Source: Oxalobacteraceae bacterium (GTDB taxonomy: Bacteria > Pseudomonadota > Gammaproteobacteria > Burkholderiales > Burkholderiaceae_D). Taken from it: 20,534 bases of DNA. Position 1 is the first letter of the stretch, and every line of letters begins with the position of its first letter. Below, piece after piece: positions 14,915 through 20,534 of the stretch. Location of the stretch: contig CANGFL010000001.1 of the NCBI GenBank assembly GCA_947453015.1, positions 1 through 20,534 of the forward strand, read 5' to 3'. A program made the position numbers and the translations under genes. The notes under the pieces were generated by a model that saw only the letters and a program-made list of their open reading frames with translations, was not told the origin of the DNA and did not search any database.

Positions 14915-15954
14915 TATTTGCTACCTTCATTTTTACTCATCTTAAGCAGCATCAGTTTTGCGGCCGCCAGAACGATGAAAGTAATCACAAACAATATAAG
15001 TCCTAGTGCATACAGCGACGACATATGCAGACCTGCTTCGGCTTCAGCGAATTCATTGGCTAGGGTCGACGCTATGCTATTACCAGGAGCAAACAACGAC
15101 CACGATATTGCGTGTGCATTACCAATCACAAAGGTAATCGCCATCGTTTCGCCCAGCGCTCGGCCTAAGCCCAACATGACACCACCCACAACGCCAATAC
15201 GCGTGTACGGAAGCACGATATTTTTTACCACTTCCCAGCGCGTGCAACCCAGTGCGTAGGCTGATTCTTTGAGCACACTTGGACAGGTCTCAAAAACATC
15301 ACGCATCACCGATGCAATAAAAGGAATGATCATTACAGAGAGAATCAGGCCTGCCGTCAGCATGCCTATACCCATCATCGGTCCTTGAAATAACTGACCA
15401 ATCACCGGCACTTCTCCCAATGTACTTTGAAGAAAAGGTTGAACGTGATCGGCAAACAATGGCGCAAACACAAACAAACCCCACATGCCGTAAATAATAC
15501 TGGGCACTCCGGCCAATAACTCAATCGCTGTTCCCAATGGTTGCTTCAACCAAGCTGGGCAAATCTCGGTGAGGAACAAAGCAATACCAAAACTAATTGG
15601 AAAAGCGATCAGAAGTGCAAGGCCTGAAGTAATGAGTGTGCCGGCAATGGCAATCAGTGCACCGTATTCGTCGTTAACGGGATCCCACTCAATGCGGGTA
15701 ATAAAGCCAGGCCCAAAATGCTCTAAAGCAGGCCAAGCACCTAAAATCAACGACATCAAAATTCCAACAAGAACCAGCAAAACCAATGTTGCAAAAAGTA
15801 GTGTGATCTTGTGAAACAGAAAATCTTGCCATTTCGCGCCGCTAGCCGCGTGCGTGTAGCCGGATTGCGCCACGCTTGAAACCTGGCTTTCTGGGGAGGA
15901 TGCACTCATGGAAGAGGCCGCGTTCGCGGAAAAAGGGCTGAGAGAAGTAGTCAC
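14914..15954 (-). CDS. pstC: Phosphate ABC transporter permease PstC
   Basis: A 346-aa permease. The EAA-type loop for PstB is [43 protein letters not shown] is characteristic of PstC. Six or more hydrophobic helices follow an unusually long, Ser/Ala-rich cytoplasmic N-terminus of about 40 residues before the first helix ([20 protein letters not shown]). Start is uncertain: the frame begins with GTG at 15954, and a second candidate is ATG at 15909 (M16); neither has a convincing ribosome site. The predicted promoter would put the transcript start close to 15954, so either a leaderless GTG or the later ATG must be used. First gene of the pstCAB-phoUBR operon. Confidence 0.95.
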   Translation of the reverse strand: MTTSLSPFSANAASSMSASSPESQVSSVAQSGYTHAASGAKWQDFLFHKITLLFATLVLLVLVGILMSLILGAWPALEHFGPGFITRIEWDPVNDEYGALIAIAGTLITSGLALLIAFPISFGIALFLTEICPAWLKQPLGTAIELLAGVPSIIYGMWGLFVFAPLFADHVQPFLQSTLGEVPVIGQLFQGPMMGIGMLTAGLILSVMIIPFIASVMRDVFETCPSVLKESAYALGCTRWEVVKNIVLPYTRIGVVGGVMLGLGRALGETMAITFVIGNAHAISWSLFAPGNSIASTLANEFAEAEAGLHMSSLYALGLILFVITFIVLAAAKLMLLKMSKNEGSK

Positions 15955-15960
15955 TTAACT

Positions 15961-15994
15961 ACTTTAGGCCGAGATTATGACGACGGAATTACAA
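15961..15994 (-). promoter_or_regulatory. Weak candidate Pho box and -10 for the pstCAB-phoUBR operon
   Basis: Minus-strand 18-mer TTGTAATTCCGTCGTCAT (15994-15977) matches the PhoB repeats at only 5/7 and 5/7. TAAAGT (15966-15961), a 4/6 -10, lies exactly 10 nt after it, as at the other four sites. Position just ahead of pstC is where a PhoB site is expected. The similarity alone would not convince; context and spacing do most of the work. Confidence 0.45.
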
Positions 15995-16100
15995 GATTAC
16001 TAGTCTAACAATCAACTAACTACATGAAATATAAAAAACGTCGCTAAACAAGTTTATCTATGCGATGTAAAAAGATCCTCGCACTATTTTTCATGCAAAT

Positions 16101-16310
16101 TTAGTAATTCCTGCGCGGAAAACCCTCGGCAAGGATGCGTTCCCAGACGATTTCCTTCTCCCCAGCGGTCATGAACACCCATTCGGCGACTTCAACCACG
16201 GTGCGGCCACAGCCACGACAAACATCGTCGAAGGTGGTGGAGCAGACGGCTACACAGGGGGTATCAGGACGTTCAGACAATTCGTTGGCTTGGATCATAT
16301 AAGCAGGCAT
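16101..16310 (-). CDS. DUF1289 (YdhL-like) small Cys-rich protein
   Basis: A small protein of the DUF1289 family. Its signature is Cys-x3-Cys-x7-Cys-x2-Cys, read as CVAVCSTTFDDVCRGCGRT followed by EVAEW, which could bind zinc or an Fe-S cluster. Function is not established for the family. The frame can start at TTG 16325, ATG 16310 or ATG 16298; none has a good ribosome site. All overlap the end of the XdhC-type gene, so translation is probably coupled to it. The overlap and the presence of molybdoenzyme genes upstream suggest a role in cofactor handling, but this is inference. Confidence 0.82.
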   Translation of the reverse strand: MPAYMIQANELSERPDTPCVAVCSTTFDDVCRGCGRTVVEVAEWVFMTAGEKEIVWERILAEGFPRRNY

Positions 16311-17313
16311 CAGGACTCGCTTCAAGCTGAGCCGATGCTTTGGCTTTGCCCACTTTCATTTCTTCAGGTAGCAATACATCATTTTTTACGGCCGTCATTT
16401 CCGCGAGTATCGATATCGCGATTTCTGACGGTGTTTTACTACCAATATACAAACCAATCGGCCCGTGCAATTTTTCTAGCTGAGCAGGCGTCAAATCAAA
16501 ATCGAGCAAACGCTCGCGACGCTTTTCATCGTTGGAGCGCGAACCGATCGCACCGACATAAAACGCCTCTGATTTTAGCGCTTCCATTAACGCGAGATCA
16601 TCTAACTTAGGATCATGCGTTAATGCCACGACAGCACAGCGGCTATCGAGTTTCATCTCAAGCACTAAATCATCGGGCATGGCATGCACTACCTGCACGC
16701 CCTCAACATGCCACCCTTCACGATATTCTTCACGCGGATCACACACCGTGACTGAGTAATCCATACCCACCGCAATCTGCGCTAAAAAGCGCGACAACTG
16801 ACCGGCACCAATAATTAACAGCCGCCAACGCGGGCCATGAATAGTTGTCAGTGCTGATTCAGATACTTGCAAACTCATACCCGGTTTAGCGGACCCCAGA
16901 GTTACCGCACCATTTTGCAAGTCAACGCGTCGAGCAACTAACTCACCTTTGCCCAGACGCTCAATTAATTCCGTTATTTGACTCTCTGCTGAGAGCGGTT
17001 CTATCGCCAGTTGTATGGTACCGCCACAGGGCAAACCAAAACGATGCGCTTCATCTGCGGTGATGCCATAGGTCACGATTTCTGGCTGGGTGCGCGTAAT
17101 ACCTTCTTTGCGAACGCGATCAATTAAATCATCCTCTATGCAGCCACCAGAAACTGAACCAACCACATGACCATCGTTGCAAATACCCAGCGTAGCACCT
17201 TCAGGACGCGGGCTGGAGCCCCAGGTCTTAATGACGGTTACGAGTTCGCAGCGCTTACCTTCGGCGATCCAATCGCTGCACGTCTTGAGTACTTCTAAAT
17301 CGATACTATCCAT
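16273..17313 (-). CDS. XdhC/CoxI family molybdenum cofactor chaperone
   Basis: XdhC proteins bind the molybdenum cofactor, protect its sulfurated form and insert it into xanthine-dehydrogenase-type enzymes. The 346-aa protein has the XdhC N-domain motifs GSSPRPEGA, GSVSGGCIEDDLI (Cys in SGGC) and FGLPCGGTIQL. The central Rossmann-type region LLIIGAGQLSRFLAQIA is followed by VVALTHDPKLDD and GAIGSR, the usual C-domain. It follows the iorA-iorB unit after a strong terminator, so it is likely made at a lower level by read-through or from its own weak promoter. No clear ribosome site precedes the ATG at 17313. The most likely client is the IorAB enzyme beside it. Confidence 0.93.
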   Translation of the reverse strand: MDSIDLEVLKTCSDWIAEGKRCELVTVIKTWGSSPRPEGATLGICNDGHVVGSVSGGCIEDDLIDRVRKEGITRTQPEIVTYGITADEAHRFGLPCGGTIQLAIEPLSAESQITELIERLGKGELVARRVDLQNGAVTLGSAKPGMSLQVSESALTTIHGPRWRLLIIGAGQLSRFLAQIAVGMDYSVTVCDPREEYREGWHVEGVQVVHAMPDDLVLEMKLDSRCAVVALTHDPKLDDLALMEALKSEAFYVGAIGSRSNDEKRRERLLDFDLTPAQLEKLHGPIGLYIGSKTPSEIAISILAEMTAVKNDVLLPEEMKVGKAKASAQLEASPDACLYDPSQRIV

Positions 17314-17336
17314 GACACATCACTTTTGAAGCCAGT

Positions 17337-17371
17337 AAAAAAAAGCTCCCCACCCTTGCGGGAGGGGAGCC
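17337..17371 (-). terminator. Rho-independent terminator after iorB
   Basis: On the minus strand the arms are GCTCCCC, an A-A mismatch and CCC against GGG and GGGGAGC (plus-strand arms 17345-17355 and 17360-17370), a 4-base loop, and a T-run of eight (17344-17337). It lies about 20 bases after the iorB stop and before the XdhC gene. Confidence 0.93.
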
Positions 17372-17389
17372 GTTCAACGCGCTACTTTA

Positions 17390-19519
17390 TTAGGCTGATT
17401 TCAAGCCCTTAGCCAATGGCATGCTACGAATACGCTTGCCAGTTGCAGCAAAAATCGCGTTAGCAACAGCTGGTCCGATCAGCGAAGTGGAAGGCTCACC
17501 TACGCCACCTGGCTTGTTCGACGTTTCAACCAGAGTCACATCAATCACTGGAGCCTGATTCTGACGAATCGGCGGGAAGTCATTGAAGTTAGCCTGTTGA
17601 ATGCGGCCGTTTGCCAAGGTGTTCTCGGTGTACAGAGCACCCGAGAGACCATAGATAATGCCGGATTCCAACTGCTGACGTACGATCTCAGGGTTAACCA
17701 TGTTGCCTTGATCGCTAACCACCCAGACTTTGTGTACTTTTGGATTGCCGTCAGTGACCGAAACTTCTGCCACTTGCGCCATGTAAGTACCGTAACCTTC
17801 CATGATTGCGACGCCCAGAGCACGGCCTTTAGGCAATTTACGGCCCCAGCCAGCTTTCTCAGCAGCGATCTTCAGTACGTTGGTCATGCGAGCTTCATTG
17901 CCCAACAAGCCCAAACGATACGCCACAGGATCTTTACCTGCTGCCAGTGCCAACTCGTCCATGAAGGATTCGTTAGCGAAGCAGTTCATTGTGTGCGAAA
18001 CCGCACGCAGGTAACCGACACGATAGCCTGTGTCGTGAATGATCACGTCATGCGCTGTGTTTGGCACGCTATACAGTGGAACCGACGCTTCGACCATAAA
18101 TGGATCCAGTGTGTTCTTTGGCAAACCAAAGGCACGCTGTGTGATCGACTGCGAGGTCAACTGGAATTTCACGCCAACTGGATTGCCTGAAGCATCCAGA
18201 CCAGCTTCCAAACGGTTCAAACCAGCTGGACGATAGAAGTCATGCTTCATGTCGTCTTCACGGCTCCACAGCACTTTGACCGGACGGCCAACGGCTTTGG
18301 ATACTTGAACAGCTTGCGAAATGAAATCGAGTTCGATACGACGACCGAAACCACCACCCAAGTAGGTAGTACGAACGGTAACGTTCTCTGGCTTGATGCC
18401 GAGAACAGCAGCTGCCGTACCTTGTGCACCTTGCTGGAACTGAGTTGGGCCAGTCAAATCACATTTATCACCTTTAACATCAGCGATCATGTTCATTGGC
18501 TCGAGCGGCTGGTGAGCCATCATGGCTGTGGTGTAGTTAGCCTTAACGACTTTAGCTGCACCAGCAATAGCACCGGCTGCATCACCGACATCAGGACGAA
18601 TCTTGATCGCTTTGATGTCTTTCTCAGCGCCTTTGATGGCGGCCCACATACTTGCTGAAGACATACCACCTACTGCGCCATCTTCAAATTTAACTTTCAG
18701 ACCTTTTTTACGCGCGTTGTAAGCGTGCCAGTAAGTGTCAGCCACTACTGCAACGCCATCAGCGATCTGAACCACATCGATCACGCCTGGCATAGCCTTG
18801 GCTTTATCAGCATCAAAGCTAACAGGCTTACCGCCGATAACTGGAGTCTGCTCGATCGAGGCGTACACCATGCCAGGAACTCGTGCATCGATACCGAATT
18901 CAGCTGAGCCATTGACCTTAGCTGGTGTGTCCAGACGATTAGCTGGCTTACCAACCACGCGGAACTGTGAAGGATCTTTCAGTTTGACGTCTTTAGGAAC
19001 TGGCAGTGCTGCAGCTGCAGAAGCGAGTTCACCGTAGGTTGCACTCTTGCCGCCACCGGTAACTACACCATTGTTTGCTGTCAGTGTAGAAGCATCTACG
19101 CCCCACTTGCTAGCAGCAGCTTCGATCAACATAGTGCGCACTTGTGCACCACCTACGCGCAGCTTTTCCCATGCATCACGAATCGAGGTGGAACCACCTG
19201 TGATTTGTGCGCCAAGCAAGCCGTTAACGTATGCAGGATTGGCTGGAGCGGTAGCTACTTTAACGTTGTTGATGTCTACATTCAGTTCCTCTGCAATCAG
19301 CATAGGCAGCGCTGTATGCACACCTTGACCCATCTCTGACATATGCGAGAGAAGAGTAATGGAGTTGTCATCTGCAATGTGTACCCACACGTTCGGGGTA
19401 TGCAGGGAACCCGCAGCTTTAGCTTCGTTGCCACCCATACCAGGCACATACATGCCCAGCACGGCAACGCCAGAAGCGACTGCAGACGTTTTCAGAAATT
19501 CGCGACGATTTGTTGTCAT
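17390..19519 (-). CDS. iorB: Isoquinoline 1-oxidoreductase-type molybdenum hydroxylase, large subunit
   Basis: The molybdopterin-binding catalytic subunit, which hydroxylates an N-heterocycle or oxidises an aldehyde using water. It has 709 aa. A Tat signal (RREFLK, twin Arg at 5-6, then SAVASGVAVLGM) sends it folded to the periplasm, probably carrying the small subunit. Family motifs include SEMGQGVHTALPMLIAEEL (near 60-78), AQITGGSTSIRD, YLGGGFGRRIELDF (Mo cofactor contact), YLRAVSHTMNCFANESFMDELA, and the C-terminal GVGEPSTSLIGP with catalytic Glu E675. All look intact. The ribosome site GAGGAG precedes the ATG at 19519. No cytochrome c subunit gene, the usual partner acceptor, is next to it. 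The true substrate cannot be told from sequence. Confidence 0.95.
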   Translation of the reverse strand: MTTNRREFLKTSAVASGVAVLGMYVPGMGGNEAKAAGSLHTPNVWVHIADDNSITLLSHMSEMGQGVHTALPMLIAEELNVDINNVKVATAPANPAYVNGLLGAQITGGSTSIRDAWEKLRVGGAQVRTMLIEAAASKWGVDASTLTANNGVVTGGGKSATYGELASAAAALPVPKDVKLKDPSQFRVVGKPANRLDTPAKVNGSAEFGIDARVPGMVYASIEQTPVIGGKPVSFDADKAKAMPGVIDVVQIADGVAVVADTYWHAYNARKKGLKVKFEDGAVGGMSSASMWAAIKGAEKDIKAIKIRPDVGDAAGAIAGAAKVVKANYTTAMMAHQPLEPMNMIADVKGDKCDLTGPTQFQQGAQGTAAAVLGIKPENVTVRTTYLGGGFGRRIELDFISQAVQVSKAVGRPVKVLWSREDDMKHDFYRPAGLNRLEAGLDASGNPVGVKFQLTSQSITQRAFGLPKNTLDPFMVEASVPLYSVPNTAHDVIIHDTGYRVGYLRAVSHTMNCFANESFMDELALAAGKDPVAYRLGLLGNEARMTNVLKIAAEKAGWGRKLPKGRALGVAIMEGYGTYMAQVAEVSVTDGNPKVHKVWVVSDQGNMVNPEIVRQQLESGIIYGLSGALYTENTLANGRIQQANFNDFPPIRQNQAPVIDVTLVETSNKPGGVGEPSTSLIGPAVANAIFAATGKRIRSMPLAKGLKSA

Positions 19520-19537
19520 TTGTTTGTCTCCTCTACC

Positions 19538-20002
19538 TTAAGCGCGACGCAATTCTGCAGCGGCATCTTTGATTGCAGCGCGAATGCGGTTATAGGTGCC
19601 GCAACGGCACAGATTTCCACTCATCGCGTTGTCGATGTCTGCATCGCTCGGATTTTTGTTTTTCGAGAGCAGCGCAGCTGCACTCATCAACTGACCCGAC
19701 TGGCAGTAACCACACTGTGGTACCTGATGCTTGATCCATGCTTTTTGCAATGGATGTGAGTTATCAGCGGAAAGCGACTCAACTGTTGAGACTTTCTTGC
19801 CTGCGACTGCCGAAACCGGAGTTTGGCATGCGCGAATAGGTGTGCCATTCAGATGAACTGTGCAAGCACCGCAAAGCGCTGCGCCACATCCAAATTTAGT
19901 ACCTGTCAGACCCACTTCATCACGAATTACCCACAACAGCGGGGTATCCGCTTCGGACTGGACGGAGACCGTCGAGCCGTTCAGATTAAAACTGATTGCC
20001 AT
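19538..20002 (-). CDS. iorA: Isoquinoline 1-oxidoreductase-type 2Fe-2S subunit
   Basis: A 154-aa electron-transfer subunit with two [2Fe-2S] clusters. The plant-ferredoxin-type cluster uses C39, C44, C47 and C59 ([17 protein letters not shown]). The second cluster uses C97, C100, C132 and C134 (QCGYCQSGQ and [12 protein letters not shown]). No signal peptide; it is presumably exported with IorB on the Tat system. The ATG at 20002 has an AGGAGAG ribosome site. Only about 18 bases separate it from iorB, so the two form an operon; the terminator after iorB ends it. Confidence 0.95.
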   Translation of the reverse strand: MAISFNLNGSTVSVQSEADTPLLWVIRDEVGLTGTKFGCGAALCGACTVHLNGTPIRACQTPVSAVAGKKVSTVESLSADNSHPLQKAWIKHQVPQCGYCQSGQLMSAAALLSKNKNPSDADIDNAMSGNLCRCGTYNRIRAAIKDAAAELRRA

Positions 20003-20500
20003 GTTTTACTCTCCTCTTTCTCATGGTTTCACTGCAACTTAAGCCAATGATTTCTCATTAGATTTTTTTTGAAGCGGGCTAAGCTCAAATTCATTCTGCC
20101 CATCGTCACCTTTCTGCATGTCCTTCTTGGGGAAATTGCAGTGGGCGTCTTGCTTCCGCGTAGCCTTTGCTCGCCCCAAAAGTGTTGCCTTTTTGGACGA
20201 ATTTTTTACGCATGTGTCTATATAGCACCGTTATTTAGCAAAATCAATAAAACCCACCTAGCACTTTATTGATACATCACCAACATTGTTGACTTTGCAA
20301 AATTTTTCAATCCTAAATCATTCGCATCAAGTAACTCGCAAGAAAAGAGCAGTGATGTAAGTTGATATTTTCTTGGCAATTTTTAGGGTGGGTGGTTTAG
20401 CAATAGATCGTTATTATCTTAATGACTCGCGAACGCAACTTCTTTTCGAAGTGAAATAAATCAATGACTTGGGGCGTCAGCTAGTACAAGCAAGGAATTT
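20003..20500. other. Long intergenic region upstream of iorA
   Basis: About 500 bases with no convincing gene; open frames here are short and lack ribosome sites. It holds the likely iorAB promoter near 20219-20247 and an implied leader of about 210 nt. A 5-base inverted pair (GGGCG 20143-20147, CGCCC 20172-20176) with a 24-base loop lies in the leader, too weak to call a riboswitch. A short ACTTC/GAAGT inverted repeat occurs near 20440. AT-rich DNA fills 20260-20420. Confidence 0.6.
20219..20247 (-). promoter_or_regulatory. Candidate sigma-70 promoter for iorAB
   Basis: On the minus strand TTGATT (20247-20242) and TATATA (20224-20219) are separated by exactly 17 bases. Each matches consensus at 4/6. 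The implied start near 20211 gives a leader of about 210 nt before the iorA ATG. AT-rich surroundings make chance matches possible. Confidence 0.35.
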
Positions 20501-20534
20501 ATGTGCGCGCTCCTCATCGATTCTGCGACTTACA
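20501..20534 (+). CDS. Possible start of a plus-strand gene (truncated)
   Basis: An ATG at 20501 preceded by AAGGA with about 4 nt spacing opens a frame (MCALLIDSAT and onward) that runs to the end of the window. Only 11 codons are visible, so nothing can be said of the product, and it may be chance. Confidence 0.25.
   Translation, partial: MCALLIDSATY

Noticed and set aside
17597..18190. 197-codon open frame on the plus strand
   Set aside because: Entirely antisense to iorB, whose motifs are intact; Cys/His/Phe-rich translation, typical of a shadow frame.
18242..18658. 138-codon plus-strand open frame
   Set aside because: Antisense to iorB, no ribosome site, no recognisable protein character.
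20034..20046. Sigma-54-like TGGC and TTGC upstream of iorA on the minus strand
   Set aside because: The span is 13 bases, two less than required for -24/-12 promoters, so the elements would not be on the right face.
20143..20176. Structured leader or riboswitch upstream of iorA
   Set aside because: Only a 5-bp pair around a 24-base loop and no match to a molybdenum cofactor or other aptamer I know.
20069..20272. 67-codon plus-strand frame with a hydrophobic start
   Set aside because: No ATG at the start, no ribosome site, overlaps the likely iorAB leader; probably chance.

Overview
The window looks like chromosomal DNA of a betaproteobacterium, most likely Burkholderiales/Oxalobacteraceae-like. 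The reasons are the PhoBR/Pst/PpK gene set and protein style, moderate GC, Shine-Dalgarno starts, and an IorAB/XdhC/DUF1289 molybdoenzyme cluster. The assignment rests on gene content and my own reading, not on a search. No IS element, phage gene, tRNA, rRNA or CRISPR array was seen.

Layout. (1) Positions 1-2326, plus strand: a 5'-truncated calcineurin-type phosphoesterase of the LpxH-like/PlcP group, an MGDG-synthase-type (GT28) glycosyltransferase, and an unrecognised membrane protein, tightly coupled. (2) Positions 2347-4917, minus strand: ppk with sixA directly behind it. (3) Positions 4918-5066: a divergent control region with two Pho boxes. (4) Positions 5067-6155: pstS, ending in a clear terminator, then a GNAT acetyltransferase. 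(5) Positions 6780-9281, minus strand: an operon of alpha/beta hydrolase, unknown 138-aa protein and DUF3047 protein, preceded by a separate 69-aa orphan gene. Each transcription unit has a candidate Pho box. (6) Positions 9477-15954, minus strand: pstC-pstA-pstB-phoU-phoB-phoR followed by an exported metallophosphoesterase. (7) Positions 16101-20002, minus strand: a periplasmic molybdenum hydroxylase (iorA, iorB), a terminator, an XdhC-type cofactor chaperone and a DUF1289 protein. (8) Positions 20003-20534: about 500 bases with no convincing gene except possibly the first codons of a plus-strand gene at the very end.

The main theme is phosphate starvation. Phosphate uptake (PstSCAB), sensing (PhoU, PhoR, PhoB), polyphosphate storage (Ppk) and probable phosphate salvage (exported phosphoesterase) lie together. 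The left-end pair resembles the phospholipase C plus glycosyltransferase module that swaps phospholipids for glycolipids under phosphate stress. Five sites match the PhoB-binding 18-mer to varying degrees. All five have a TAnnnT -10 element exactly 10 nt downstream. Two of them precede genes not known to me as Pho-regulon members (the 69-aa orphan and the hydrolase/unknown/DUF3047 operon), which are the best candidates here for new biology. All Pho-box and promoter calls are by-eye predictions.
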